Shown here: positions 26,873-37,199 of the stretch, piece after piece
How positions within the stretch are numbered: the first letter of the stretch is position 1
How the letters are laid out: every line of letters begins with the position of its first letter
Source: Embleya scabrispora DSM 41855
Lineage (GTDB): Bacteria > Actinomycetota > Actinomycetes > Streptomycetales > Streptomycetaceae
Direction of reading: 5' to 3'
Length of the DNA stretch: 64,000 nt
Assembly (NCBI RefSeq): GCF_000372745.1
Contig: NZ_KB889688.1
Span: 27,440 to 91,439 of the forward strand
Program-made: the position numbers and the translations under genes
The notes under the pieces: model-generated
The model's database searches: none
Told to the model about the DNA's origin: nothing
Seen by the model: only the letters and a program-made list of their open reading frames with translations

Positions 26873-28188
26873 CCGACGACCCCACCCGATGCCCGGCGCA
26901 CGCGGTGCCGGCCGGACCCGAGTTGTTCTCGCGCGAGTTCATCGCCGACCCGTACCCGGCCTACGCGCACCTGCGCGAGTACGCGCCCGTGCACCGCACC
27001 ACGCTGCCCAGCGGCGTCGAGGCATGGTTGGTCACCCGGTACGCGGACGCCAAGCAGGCGCTCGCCGATCAGCGGCTGAGCAAGGACCCGCGGCACTCGG
27101 AGGCGGCCTGGAAGCAGGGCAAGGTCGGGGTGCCCGGCGAACAGCGCTCCGGCGTCGGCGCGCACCTGCTCAACCTCGACCCGCCGGACCACACCCGGCT
27201 GCGCCGGCTGGTGTCGAAGGCGTTCACGCCGCGCCGGGCGGAGGAGTTCCGGCCTCGGATCCAGGCCCTGACCGACCGCCTGCTCGACGACTTCGCGCGC
27301 ACCGGCGAGGCCGATCTGATCCACGACTTCGCGTTCCCGCTGCCCATCTACGCGATCTGCGACCTGCTCGGGGTGCCCGAGGAGGACCAGGCGGACTTCC
27401 GGACCTGGGCCGGGATGATGATCCGGCACGGCTCGGGCCCGCGTGGCGGGGTGGCCCGGGCGGTGCGGCACATGCGCACGTACCTGGCGGAGTTGATCCA
27501 TCGCAAGCGCGCGACCCTCACCGATGCGGACGACGACCTGATCTCGGGGCTGATCCGGGCGAGCGACCACGGCGAACACCTGACCGAGGACGAAGCCGCG
27601 GCAATGGCCTTCATCCTGCTCTTCGCCGGCTTCGAGACGACCGTCAACCTGATCGGCAACGGCCTGCTCACGCTGCTCACGCACGACACCGAGCGGCTCG
27701 CGGTCCAGGCCGACCCGACGCTGCTCGCGCCCACGGTCGAGGAACTGCTGCGCTACGACGGGCCGGTCGAGGTGGCCACGTGGCGATTCAGCACCACCGA
27801 GCTGGAGATCGGCTGCACGCGAATCCCGGCAGGCGAGCCGGTGTTGGTCGTCCTCGCGGCGGCCGACCGGGACCCGCGCCGATTCGCCGAGCCCGACCTG
27901 CTGGATCCGGCCCGCGCGGACAACCAGCACCTCGCGTTCGGGCACGGTATCCACTACTGCATCGGTGCACCGCTGGCCCGGCTCGAAGGCCAGATCGCGA
28001 TCGGCACGCTGCTGAGCCGGCTGCCGGACGTACGGCTTGCGCTGCCCGAGGACGAACTGCGCTGGCGCGGCGGGCTGATCATGCGGGGGTTGCAGCGGCT
28101 GCCGGTGACTTTCACACCGGAGACGCGCACGCCGGACGCGGGATCCGCGACAGCGGAATCACCGGAAGCGGGATCGTCGGCGAACTGA
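26869..28188 (+). CDS. Cytochrome P450
   Basis: A 439-residue bacterial class I P450. The I-helix oxygen motif is FAGFETT, the K-helix ExxR is EELLRY, and the haem Cys364 lies in FGHGIHYCIG. DPPDHTRLRRLVSKAFTP is the C-helix signature. The last 25 residues are low-complexity and nonconserved. The GTG start overlaps the stop of the SCO4848-type gene, so the pair is coupled. No ferredoxin or biosynthetic neighbour is present, so the substrate is open; it resembles the CYP105/107-like macrolide and xenobiotic hydroxylases in general form only. Confidence 0.9.
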   Translation: MTDDPTRCPAHAVPAGPELFSREFIADPYPAYAHLREYAPVHRTTLPSGVEAWLVTRYADAKQALADQRLSKDPRHSEAAWKQGKVGVPGEQRSGVGAHLLNLDPPDHTRLRRLVSKAFTPRRAEEFRPRIQALTDRLLDDFARTGEADLIHDFAFPLPIYAICDLLGVPEEDQADFRTWAGMMIRHGSGPRGGVARAVRHMRTYLAELIHRKRATLTDADDDLISGLIRASDHGEHLTEDEAAAMAFILLFAGFETTVNLIGNGLLTLLTHDTERLAVQADPTLLAPTVEELLRYDGPVEVATWRFSTTELEIGCTRIPAGEPVLVVLAAADRDPRRFAEPDLLDPARADNQHLAFGHGIHYCIGAPLARLEGQIAIGTLLSRLPDVRLALPEDELRWRGGLIMRGLQRLPVTFTPETRTPDAGSATAESPEAGSSAN

Positions 28189-28620
28189 GCCGATCCCGCC
28201 GGGGTCGAAGGCGAGTCGGGATCGAAGGCGGGTGGAAATCGAACGCGGGTCCGGATTTCGGGCGACAGGTTCGTGTTCCGGCGCCTTCGCGCGAACACGG
28301 CGGCGGGCCGGTGGATCGTCATCCACCGGGCCGCCGCCGTACCTACCCCCGACTACCCTTCTCCCCGAGTCGCCCCCGACCCCCTCGTTTCATCGCCCCC
28401 GCGCGCGCTTCCCCGCCCCGCTTCCCCGCCCCGCTTCCTCTGTGCCCGTCCCGCGTTTCCCCCCACGCTTTCCCCCACCCGTCCCCCTGCGTTCGCTGCC
28501 CCCACGCTTCCCCGGCGTGTCACCCCTCGGCCGCCGCCGTCCGACCGTTCCGGCGTTACTTCCCCAAGACGCCTTCACGGTCATGAGCGAGGCCGTTCCC
28601 CCCACCCCGAGGGACCGGGG
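28189..28620. other. Intergenic region with C-rich pyrimidine tract
   Basis: 432 bases after the P450. A hairpin (28301-28336) is followed from about 28340 to 28600 by a strongly C/T-biased stretch with runs of four to six C and the 13-base direct repeat CTTCCCCGCCCCG (28408 and 28421). The minus strand is correspondingly G-rich, with G-quadruplex potential. Frames across it are low-complexity and not accepted as genes. Confidence 0.6.
28301..28336 (+). terminator. Hairpin terminator after the P450
   Basis: CGGCGGGCCGGTGGAT and ATCCACCGGGCCGCCG form a 16-bp stem with one mismatch around CGTC. Confidence 0.75.
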
Positions 28621-28722
28621 CTAGTCGTGCCCGGTCAGTGCGGCGAGTTCGGCGGGAGTGGGTCGGTCGGCACGATCGCGCGCCGCGCGCCGGCCGCCGA
28701 TCGGACGAATGATGCACCTCAT
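28621..28722 (-). CDS. Possible 33-residue basic peptide
   Basis: A short frame, MRCIIRPIGG followed by RRAARDRADRPTPAELAALT, ending GHD. The start is supported by AGGAG six bases before the ATG, a textbook spacing. The second half (RADRPTPAELAALTG) is helix-forming and looks like protein, not random GC-rich frame. It lies downstream of the MarR gene on the same strand. No family is recognised and it could be chance. Confidence 0.4.
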   Translation of the reverse strand: MRCIIRPIGGRRAARDRADRPTPAELAALTGHD

Positions 28723-28873
28723 GCCCTGCTCCTGTTCCCCGAGGCGAACCCTTGCGGTTCCGCTCCCAACAGGGACTTGTCTACAGGCAGCCGTTCCCGG
28801 CACACAACGGGTGCTTGATACATTTGATCACTAAGAGTGAATCATGGCCATGAGATGGTCAAAGAGGTTTGTT

Positions 28874-29368
28874 TCAGGCGTGGTTGTCGAACGGCGCGAC
28901 AAGGGAACGCAAAAGCCCGGCGAGGGCCGCCTGCTGATCGACCGTCAGGCCGGCCAGAATGGCCCGTTCCTGGCCGAGCAGCTCGGCCATCGCCGCGTCG
29001 ACCCGATCGCGACCGTCCTCGGTCAGCCGGACCAGCACACCGCGTCGGTCGTCCGGGTCGGGCAGTCGCAGCACCAGGCCCTTGGCGGCGAGGCGGTCGA
29101 TCCGATTGGTCATCGTCCCGGAGGTCACCAGGGTCTGGGTGAGCAACTGGCCGGGCGAGAGCTGATACGGCGCGCCGTCCCGGCGCAGCGCGGAGAGCAC
29201 GTCGAACTCCCACGGTTCGAGGTCGCGCGCGGAGAACGCGGTACGTCGGGCGCGGTCCAGGTGCCTCGCCAGTCGGGTGACCCGACTCAGTACTTCGAGG
29301 GGTTCGACATCGAGGTCCGGGCGCTCCCGCTTCCATGCCGCGACAAGCCGGTCGACCTCGTCTTTCAT
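28874..29368 (-). CDS. MarR family transcriptional regulator
   Basis: A 164-residue winged-helix regulator. It has the family helix-turn-helix and wing: YQLSPGQLLTQTLVTSGTMTNRIDRLAAKG (about residues 67-96) followed by LVLRLPDPDDRRGVLVRLTEDG, whose DxRR is the conserved wing motif. EPWEFDVLSALRRDG precedes it. The ATG is at 29368. Two MarR-like inverted repeats lie nearby: one just upstream of its own start (29403-29416), suggesting autoregulation, and one past its end. It is divergent from an ADP-ribosylglycohydrolase that may be its target. Confidence 0.9.
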   Translation of the reverse strand: MKDEVDRLVAAWKRERPDLDVEPLEVLSRVTRLARHLDRARRTAFSARDLEPWEFDVLSALRRDGAPYQLSPGQLLTQTLVTSGTMTNRIDRLAAKGLVLRLPDPDDRRGVLVRLTEDGRDRVDAAMAELLGQERAILAGLTVDQQAALAGLLRSLVAPFDNHA

Positions 29369-29402
29369 GGGATCATTCTAGCGAGTCGTTCGATGCCGAG
29401 CC

Positions 29403-29416
29403 TCTTGATATCGAGA
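29403..29416. promoter_or_regulatory. MarR-type operator between marR and the ADP-ribosylglycohydrolase
   Basis: TCTTGATATCGAGA is a near-perfect palindrome, closely matching the TCTTGATATCAAGA type site known for several MarR regulators. It lies 35 bases upstream of the MarR ATG and about 100 bases before the divergent gene. Confidence 0.55.
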
Positions 29417-29517
29417 TAAGACTGAGCAATATCCGACACTTTCCGGCGGATCCGAGCGGCTTCGAGCACCCGGGAAATCCCTGGCTCGAGCCGGGCCCGG
29501 CCGGCAGGGTGAGGCGC

Positions 29518-30477
29518 ATGAACCATAGCCGCCCGCACCGTACCCGACGCGTCGCGAACGCCGCTCGTGCCCTGCACGGACTCGCCCTCGGCGACGCCTT
29601 CGGCGAACAGTGGTTCTCCTACAAGGGCGCCGAAGCGACCCAGCGTCAGGCCCGCCGGATCGCACCCGAGGCCGAGCTCTGGTACTGGACCGACGACACC
29701 GCGATGGCGCTGTCCGTGCTGCGCGTCCTGCACCTGTGCGACGACGTCGATCAGGACGCACTGGCCGCGCACTTCGCCGCGTCCTACACGGCCGACCCGC
29801 ATCGCGGCTACGGTCCGTCGATGCACGGGGTGCTGCGCGCGATCCACGAGGGCGAGTCGTGGCGCGAGGTGACGCGCCGTCAATTCGAGGGCCAGGGCTC
29901 GTGGGGCAACGGCGCCGCGATGCGGGTCGCGCCGCTGGGTGCGTGGCACGCCGACGAGGACCTCTCCTACGTCGCGGCCGAGGCCGAGCGCTCCGCCGAG
30001 ACCACGCACGCCCACCCGGAGGCGACGGCGGGCGCGGTCGCGGTGGCGATCGCGGCGGCGCTGGCGACCCGCGGGCGGGACGAACCGGCCCCGGATCCGG
30101 TCGAGTTCCTGACCGAGGTGGCCGAGCACACACCGGAGAGCGACGTGGCCGCCGGCATCCGCACCGCATCCCGGCTGCGGGCCGACTCCTCGGTCCGCAA
30201 CGCGGTGAGCGTGCTGGGCAACGGCACCCGGATCAGCGCCCCGGACACCGTCCCGTTCGCCCTGTGGACGGCGGCCCACCACCTGGACACTTTGGCCGAC
30301 GCGCTGTGGGAAACGGCCCGGGGCATGGGCGACGTCGACACGACCTGCGCGATCACGGCAGGCGTGGTGGCATCGCGCACGGGTCTGGCCGACATCCACG
30401 ATTCCTGGCTCACCGCCCGCGAGCCGATCCCGGGCTGGGTCGACACGGGCGGCGTGCGGCCGGCGGACCGGACCTGA
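29518..30477 (+). CDS. ADP-ribosylglycohydrolase family protein
   Basis: A 319-residue ADP-ribosyl hydrolase (DraG/ARH fold), which removes ADP-ribose from proteins or other acceptors. Metal-binding motifs are in place: GLALGDAFGEQW near the N-terminus, WTDDTAMALSVLR, ERSAETTHAHPEATAGA and, near the C-terminus, GMGDVDTTCAITAGVVA (the DxDTT loop). The ATG at 29518 follows GGTGAGG; an open frame before it does not resemble the family. It is divergent from the MarR gene with an operator-like palindrome between them. The physiological substrate is unknown, and no ADP-ribosyltransferase is visible nearby. Confidence 0.87.
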   Translation: MNHSRPHRTRRVANAARALHGLALGDAFGEQWFSYKGAEATQRQARRIAPEAELWYWTDDTAMALSVLRVLHLCDDVDQDALAAHFAASYTADPHRGYGPSMHGVLRAIHEGESWREVTRRQFEGQGSWGNGAAMRVAPLGAWHADEDLSYVAAEAERSAETTHAHPEATAGAVAVAIAAALATRGRDEPAPDPVEFLTEVAEHTPESDVAAGIRTASRLRADSSVRNAVSVLGNGTRISAPDTVPFALWTAAHHLDTLADALWETARGMGDVDTTCAITAGVVASRTGLADIHDSWLTAREPIPGWVDTGGVRPADRT

Positions 30478-30540
30478 AATCCGCGACCGACGTACGGCAC
30501 CCGGAAGAGGTGCCGGACCGGCGCCGGGACGAACACCCGG

Positions 30541-30573
30541 TGCTCGGCACCCGCATCACGATCGTGCCGAGCA
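30541..30573 (+). terminator. First of two tandem hairpins after the ADP-ribosylglycohydrolase
   Basis: TGCTCGGCAC and GTGCCGAGCA are perfect complements around a 13-base loop. Confidence 0.55.
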
Positions 30574-30589
30574 GGGTCCCGGAACACAC

Positions 30590-30617
30590 CAAGGGCGGGC
30601 CGTTCGGCCCGCCCTTG
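30590..30617. terminator. Second hairpin, between convergent ADP-ribosylglycohydrolase and mdh
   Basis: CAAGGGCGGGCC pairs perfectly with GGCCCGCCCTTG around GTTC. On the plus strand it is followed by TTC. It is 131 bases beyond the mdh stop on the other strand. Confidence 0.75.
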
Positions 30618-30747
30618 TTCGGCAACCAGCCGTCACCGTCGATCGATCGCCACCGCGACCGGGAACCGGCGAACGGTCCCCGGTCCCGGCCCGGGACGGG
30701 ATCAGGCGGTCGGATCCCGCAGTCGGCTCAAGCGGCCGGATCCGGCG

Positions 30748-31932
<1,185 letters not shown>

Positions 31933-31969
31933 TCACCCACCGAACCCGATCGATCCCGGAGGGTGACTC

Positions 31970-33349
31970 ATGCACGCGTCGGACCCGGCCGAGCCGACCC
32001 GCGGGCCCGCCTCGGGCCCGCTCGGCGCATCGGCGACGGTCGACGCCGATGCGCCCGACCCGATCGACGTGGTCGCCCTCGGCTGGGTGGACAACGCCGG
32101 CATCACCCGGGTCAAGACGATCCCCTACGCACGCCTGGACGCGGTCGCCACGCACGGCGTGGGCTTCTCCCCCGTCTTCGACGTGTTCCTCGCCGACGAC
32201 TCGATCACCGCCGGCACGCTGGTCGGCGGGCCGGCCGGCGATCTGCGGCTGATCCCCGACCTGGCGGCGCTGCGCCCGCTGGCCGCGCAGCCGGGCTGGG
32301 CCTGGGCGCCCGGCGACCGCTACACCCAGGACGGCGTGCCGTACGCGGGCTGCCAGCGCACCTTCGCCCGGCGGATGGCCGCGCGTGCCGGGCTGCGCGG
32401 ATTGTCGCTGCGGATGGGCTTCGAGGTCGAGTGGGTCACCGGCACCGAGGACTCGGCCGGCCGCTTCGTACCCGCCTTCCACAAGGCCGCGTACGGGATG
32501 TCCCGAGTGGTCCGGGTGTCCGGCCAACTGCGCGAGTTGACCCGCGCGCTCGCCGCCCAGGACGTGAGCGTGTTGCAGGTGCACCCGGAGTACGCGGCGG
32601 GCCAGTTGGAGGTCTCCGTGGCGCCGGAGGACCCGGTCGGCGCGGCGGACACCACGGTGCTGGTGCGCGAGACGATCCGCGCGGTCGCCGCCCGGCACGG
32701 GCACGCGGTCACCTTCGCGCCCTGCGTGCTGCCCGGCGAGGTGGGCAATGGCGCCCACCTGCACTTCTCGCCGTGGCGCGACGGGATGAACCTGTGCCAC
32801 GGCGGCGAGGGGCCGCGGGGTCTGACCCGCGAGGGCGAGGCGTTCCTGGCGGGCGTCCTGCGCGAATTGCCCGCACTGCTGGCCATCGGTGCCCCGGGGG
32901 CGGCCAGCCACCTGCGACTGGTGCCGGCGCAGTGGGCGGGCGTGTACCGCTGCTGGGGCCTGGAGAACCGGGAGGCGGCGCTGCGGCTGGTCACCGGGAT
33001 GGCGGGCGAGCGGCAGCACACGGCGAACGCGGAGCTCAAGTGCTTCGACGCGACGGCCAATCCGTACCTGGTGGTCGGCACGGTGATCGCGGCCGGGCTG
33101 GCCGGCATCGAGGACGGACTGCGGCTGCCGGTGGAGGTGCCGGGCGATCCGTCCGCGGCGGGCGGCGTACCCAGGCTGCCGGAGTCACCGGCCGCCGCGT
33201 TGGCGGCTCTGGAGGCGAGCGCGGTGCTGCGCGAGGCGCTGGGCGAGACGCTGTTCGACGCGATCACCGCGGTCCGCCGGGCCGAGATCGTCCGGGCCGC
33301 CGGGATGACCCCGAGCGAGATCGCCGGCGAGGCGCGCCGGCTGTACTGA
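31970..33349 (+). CDS. Glutamine synthetase-like gamma-glutamyl ligase
   Basis: A 459-residue member of the glutamine synthetase superfamily, not housekeeping GlnA. The N-terminal beta-grasp part reads VALGWVDNAGITRVKTIPYARL. The catalytic part has the first metal Glu pair in GFEVEW, QVHPEYAAGQLEVSVAPEDP, the ammonia/metal loop GNGAHLHFS, and RLVPAQWAGVYRCWGLENRE with the substrate Arg. The KPNGL-type adenylylation loop of GlnA is absent. Such proteins join glutamate to amines, polyamines or ethanolamine. The ATG follows GGAGGGTGACTC. It stands alone between mdh and a convergent DUF3017 gene; the amine is unknown. Confidence 0.85.
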   Translation: MHASDPAEPTRGPASGPLGASATVDADAPDPIDVVALGWVDNAGITRVKTIPYARLDAVATHGVGFSPVFDVFLADDSITAGTLVGGPAGDLRLIPDLAALRPLAAQPGWAWAPGDRYTQDGVPYAGCQRTFARRMAARAGLRGLSLRMGFEVEWVTGTEDSAGRFVPAFHKAAYGMSRVVRVSGQLRELTRALAAQDVSVLQVHPEYAAGQLEVSVAPEDPVGAADTTVLVRETIRAVAARHGHAVTFAPCVLPGEVGNGAHLHFSPWRDGMNLCHGGEGPRGLTREGEAFLAGVLRELPALLAIGAPGAASHLRLVPAQWAGVYRCWGLENREAALRLVTGMAGERQHTANAELKCFDATANPYLVVGTVIAAGLAGIEDGLRLPVEVPGDPSAAGGVPRLPESPAAALAALEASAVLREALGETLFDAITAVRRAEIVRAAGMTPSEIAGEARRLY

Positions 33350-33355
33350 CGTGCC

Positions 33356-33390
33356 GTCGGGCCGAGGAAGGGCTCTCCCCTCGGCCCGAC
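33356..33390. terminator. Hairpin between convergent ligase and DUF3017 genes
   Basis: GTCGGGCCGAGG pairs perfectly with CCTCGGCCCGAC around an 11-base loop, directly after the ligase stop. Confidence 0.75.
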
Positions 33391-33400
33391 GTCCGCGAGC

Positions 33401-33781
33401 CTACGAACCGGTGCGCTTGGGCACCCACGGCAGATCGACGAGCGGATCGGGGATGCTCAGCCCCAGGAGCAGTACCGCGGCGCCGAAGAACAGCAGTACG
33501 CCCACGTCGGTGAACCGGCTGCGCACCGCCAGGACTCCCACGTCGGATACGAACAGCCGCAGTGTCGCGGCGACCAGGAAGGTGCCCGCGATCAGGACCG
33601 CGGCGATCCGGAAGCCGTCGAGCGCGGCGGTCAGCAGGGCCGCGATCAGGCAGGCGAAGACCGCCATCGCGGGCCATTCCCGCAGCGGCCCCGGCCCGGC
33701 CGGCGAGGCACCGCCCTCGGGCAGGTAGGTGCCCGGCTCCTTCTTCCTGCCGTCCTTGCGTCGCCCCCGAGCCGTTGCCAC
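33401..33781 (-). CDS. DUF3017 small membrane protein
   Basis: A 126-residue protein with a basic, Gly/Pro-rich N-terminus followed by three hydrophobic segments: WPAMAVFACLIAALLTAAL (36-54), IAAVLIAGTFLVAATLRLF (59-77) and VGVLLFFGAAVLLLGLSI (about 93-110). It matches the actinobacterial DUF3017 family, which is typically the gene after folD. The GTG start has GTGGGA upstream. It is the last gene of the FUSC-folD-DUF3017 operon. Function unknown. Confidence 0.82.
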   Translation of the reverse strand: MATARGRRKDGRKKEPGTYLPEGGASPAGPGPLREWPAMAVFACLIAALLTAALDGFRIAAVLIAGTFLVAATLRLFVSDVGVLAVRSRFTDVGVLLFFGAAVLLLGLSIPDPLVDLPWVPKRTGS

Positions 33782-33920
33782 AGGGTCCCACCTCTCCTCA
33801 TCCGGCGGCGCCAGGCATGACCGGGACCGCGTCGGCCCCGGACCCGGCGGGCGCGAGTCGCGGGTCGCGGGCGGACGCCCCCGATCGCGCGGCCCGGGCC
33901 CGGGGCCCGACGCGGTTCGA

Positions 33921-34778
33921 TCACAGACTGGTGACCTGCCGCTCGGCGGCCTCGATGACGTTGGTGAGCAACATCGCGCGGGTCATCGGACCCACCCCGC
34001 CGGGCATCGGGGCCACCCAGGCGGCCTTCTCGTACGCCTCCGGGTGCACGTCGCCGACCAGACCGTGCTCGGTGCGGGTGATGCCCACGTCCAGCAGCAC
34101 CGCACCGGGCTTGACCATGTCCGCGCTGATCAGGCCGGGCACGCCGGCCGCGGCGACGACCACGTCCGCCTGGAGCACGTGGAACGGCAGTTCCTTGGTG
34201 CCGGTGTGGCACAGGGTCACCGTGGCGTTCTCGGTGCGTCGGGTGAGCAGCAGGCCGATCGGGCGGCCGACGGTGACGCCTCGGCCGATCACGCACACCT
34301 CGGCGCCGTTGATCTCGATGTCGTGCCGGCGCAGCAGTTCGACGATGCCGCGCGGGGTGCACGGCAGCGGCGCCTCCTGGCCCAGCACCAGCCGGCCCAG
34401 GTTCGTCGGGTGCAGGCCGTCGGCGTCCTTGTCCGGGTCCATCAGCTCCAGGACCCGGTTGGCGTCCAGGTGCCTGGGCAGCGGGAGCTGGACGATGTAG
34501 CCGGTACAGGCCGGGTCCGCGTTGAGTTCGCGGACCACGTCCTCGACCTGCTCCTGCGTCGCGTCCGCGGGCAGGTTGCGCTGGATGCTGGCGATGCCCA
34601 CCTGGGCGCAGTCGCGGTGCTTGCCGCGCACATACGAGTGGCTGCCGGGGTCGTCGCCCACGAGCACGGTGCCCAGACCCGGCGTGATGCCTCGGGCCTT
34701 CAGTGCCTCGGCCCGAACGGCGAGTTCGGCTTTGATGGCGGTGGCGGTGGCCTTGCCGTCGAGGATCTGCGCCTTCAA
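33921..34778 (-). CDS. folD: Methylenetetrahydrofolate dehydrogenase/cyclohydrolase
   Basis: A 285-residue bifunctional FolD, interconverting methylene-, methenyl- and 10-formyl-tetrahydrofolate. It supplies one-carbon units for the purine enzymes PurN and PurH, which are also in this window. Motifs: [32 protein letters not shown] with the catalytic Tyr and Lys, [38 protein letters not shown] and the C-terminal [14 protein letters not shown]. The start is a TTG at 34778, supported by GGAGACAG about eight bases upstream and by the family N-terminus; it overlaps the FUSC stop (TTGA). Confidence 0.95.
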   Translation of the reverse strand: MKAQILDGKATATAIKAELAVRAEALKARGITPGLGTVLVGDDPGSHSYVRGKHRDCAQVGIASIQRNLPADATQEQVEDVVRELNADPACTGYIVQLPLPRHLDANRVLELMDPDKDADGLHPTNLGRLVLGQEAPLPCTPRGIVELLRRHDIEINGAEVCVIGRGVTVGRPIGLLLTRRTENATVTLCHTGTKELPFHVLQADVVVAAAGVPGLISADMVKPGAVLLDVGITRTEHGLVGDVHPEAYEKAAWVAPMPGGVGPMTRAMLLTNVIEAAERQVTSL

Positions 34779-36964
34779 GTTCTGTCTCCTGGTCCACGGT
34801 TTGGGGCCGGTCGCTGCGATTGTCCCGTATCCGTGCCGGCCGCGCGGCGGGCCCCGTACAGGAGCCGGGCCGGCGGGGCCAGGATGCGCCGCTGGACGAA
34901 CTCGGGCAACTGCCGGGCGGGCAGTGCCTCGTTCGCCCGGGCGATCGTGCGACCCAGTCGCTTCAGGTGTTGGCGCAGTACCGGATACCCCCACAGATCC
35001 GGCTGTTCGGGCAGCACCGGAGAGCGGCGCTCCTCGGCGGCCGAGGCCAGTTCGGCCAGATGGGCGTCCAGCCGGTCGAGGTCGTCCGCGGGGATCGGTT
35101 CGGGCGGCTCGGTGCGGTAGGTCTCCGGCGCGGTCATCAACCGGTAGCCGAGCCGCTGGGCGGTCACGATCGCGGGCCACAACCGCTCGGCGTCCAGTCG
35201 GCGGCCGGTGAATTCGCCCAGCGCCGCCTCGTACACGCTCCACAGGTCGAGCAGCTCGCGCCGGGCCGCCCGGCGGGTGCTGCCCCAGGCGCGGTCGTCC
35301 ACGATCCGACCGGTGACGGTGGCCCGCAGCAGCAGCGCCTCGGCCCGGATGGTCCGGCCGAGTTGGCGCGGCAATCGGGTCGCGGACGCGCGCGGCCACA
35401 ACACCAGGCTCGCGGTCAGGCCGACGGCCAGGCCCAGGACGGTGTCGATCACCCGGGTGGCGGCCAGGTCGCCCACGTGTGCACCGGGTTGGCCGGTGGC
35501 GGCCAGGAAGAGGCCGACGGGGGTCACGCACGCGGCGCCCACGGCCAGGTTGCGGGCGATCACGGTCTGCGTCGCGCCGAACAGCAGCGCGACGGCGATC
35601 ACCACGAGCCACGCGTTGGGCATCAGGTCGTGGAAGAACAGCGCGATCACCGCGACGCCGACGAGCGTGCCGATCGCCCGTTGCAGCACCCGGCCGAAGT
35701 CGAGCACGACGTTGCCGCCCTGGAGCGCGGCGCCAGCCGCGATGGCCACCCACACCGGGTGCACCACCGGCAGCAGCGCGGCGGCCAGCGTCGCCGAGCC
35801 GACGCCCAGCCCGGTGCGCAGCGCGGTCGGCGGAACCAGGGAGGAGCGGTCGAACGCGGCGCGCATGCGCTCGCCGGCGGTGGGCCGTCGGCCCGGGATG
35901 ATCTCGCCCTCCTTCACCGCCGGTTGGCCGGCCTCCGCGGCGGCGGCCCTGAGTACCGTGCGCAGGTAGCGTTCGGCGGCGGTCTCGGTGTCGGCGAGTA
36001 CCGCGGGCATGACCGGGACCAACGTGGGCTGCCCGACCGCGCCGGCCAGTGCGCGCACGGTGTCCGCGATCTCCGGTGGCAGCGGCCGGGTTCGTTCCAC
36101 GGCCAGCAGTTGTGCGGCCTGGAACAGGTCGAGCGCGCGCCGGCACAACACCCGCAGTCGACGGGCCTCGCCGGTGCGCCGATTGCGCTTGGTGTCCGCG
36201 CGCAACACGCTCACCCACGCGCTGTGCACCGTCTCGGACGCGCGGTGTCGGGCGGCGTCGCTGGGCTGGTCGCCGATCGAGGCGAAGAAGTCGGCGAGCG
36301 CCTCGAAGCAGGCCGCCAGCGCCATGTGCTCGGGGTGGCGTGGGCGAAGCAGCCAGCCGGACATCGACACCAGCCACGCGCCGGCGGCGCCCGCGAGCAC
36401 CAGCGCGGCCCGCTCGGGGACCATGTCGGGTTGGTGCGGCAGGAAGGCGCCCATCGCGCAGACCAGGGTGAACATGTACCCGCCGGGGCGGTCCACCTGC
36501 AGCGCGCCGCACAGGAAGGTGGCGACGGTGGCGACCAGGGTGATCACCGGCACGTACAGGAACGCGGTGCCGGCCGCGAGCGAGCCCAGGGTCAGCGCCA
36601 GGGCCAGGCCCAGGCCGACCAGCGCGAGGGTGATCGCCCGGCGCGCGTAGGGCTCCTTGGCCGCGTACAGGACGGTGTAGCCGCCCAGCGCGGCGAACGT
36701 GCCGTAGCCGACGCCCAGGGTCGCGGTGACGATCGCGAACGGGATGCCCACGCCGAGCGCGGCGCGCACCCCGGCCGCCCAGGTGAAGCGCTTGCCGGTG
36801 AGCGTGACCAGCGGCTTGATCTGGTTCTGCGGGCCCATTTCGGGCGGGTGCACCGCCGGGAACGGAGGCAGCGTGGGCGGGTCGGAGGAGGCCGCCGAGG
36901 GCCCCGGCGGCAATGCGAGTGGTGCGCGTTGCGGCTGGGGTTCCGGGGTCGCCTGATCCTGCAT
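34775..36964 (-). CDS. FUSC family membrane protein
   Basis: About 729 residues. A Pro-rich cytoplasmic N-terminus is followed by two similar halves, each with a bundle of about six helices and a soluble helical region: residues about 65-200 ([20 protein letters not shown]...) and about 385-530 ([20 protein letters not shown]...). This fits the fusaric-acid-resistance/aromatic-acid exporter-like FUSC superfamily (YccS type). A role in efflux is family knowledge, and the substrate is unknown. The ATG at 36964 ([12 protein letters not shown]) has GGGAG only a few bases away; an ATG at 37012 is the alternative. The stop overlaps folD. Confidence 0.82.
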   Translation of the reverse strand: MQDQATPEPQPQRAPLALPPGPSAASSDPPTLPPFPAVHPPEMGPQNQIKPLVTLTGKRFTWAAGVRAALGVGIPFAIVTATLGVGYGTFAALGGYTVLYAAKEPYARRAITLALVGLGLALALTLGSLAAGTAFLYVPVITLVATVATFLCGALQVDRPGGYMFTLVCAMGAFLPHQPDMVPERAALVLAGAAGAWLVSMSGWLLRPRHPEHMALAACFEALADFFASIGDQPSDAARHRASETVHSAWVSVLRADTKRNRRTGEARRLRVLCRRALDLFQAAQLLAVERTRPLPPEIADTVRALAGAVGQPTLVPVMPAVLADTETAAERYLRTVLRAAAAEAGQPAVKEGEIIPGRRPTAGERMRAAFDRSSLVPPTALRTGLGVGSATLAAALLPVVHPVWVAIAAGAALQGGNVVLDFGRVLQRAIGTLVGVAVIALFFHDLMPNAWLVVIAVALLFGATQTVIARNLAVGAACVTPVGLFLAATGQPGAHVGDLAATRVIDTVLGLAVGLTASLVLWPRASATRLPRQLGRTIRAEALLLRATVTGRIVDDRAWGSTRRAARRELLDLWSVYEAALGEFTGRRLDAERLWPAIVTAQRLGYRLMTAPETYRTEPPEPIPADDLDRLDAHLAELASAAEERRSPVLPEQPDLWGYPVLRQHLKRLGRTIARANEALPARQLPEFVQRRILAPPARLLYGARRAAGTDTGQSQRPAPNRGPGDRT

Positions 36965-37199
36965 GCTCCCATGCAACGCACCTTTGGCCGGGAATGCCAA
37001 GTCCCGCCTCATGATCCCGATCACCGGACCCGCCGAAGACCTACCGAGTGCCAACCGCCTCGGTGTAGGGTGCCGCCTCCAACAGGCTCCCGGGTGGTGG
37101 GGGCGACGCCGGGCCCGTCACGGCGCTCGCGCGTCGACGAAACCCGGGGCCATCGGCGTCGCACACCACGTGTGCGCGTTCCCAGGGGAGAGTTTCCGC

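Noticed and set aside
26533..27954. Extension of the carboxypeptidase frame antisense to the P450
   Set aside because: Shadow of the P450; the signal peptide begins at 26532.
28273..28818. 181-codon frame through the C-rich tract
   Set aside because: Pro/Arg/Ser-rich translation dictated by base bias; no ribosome site.
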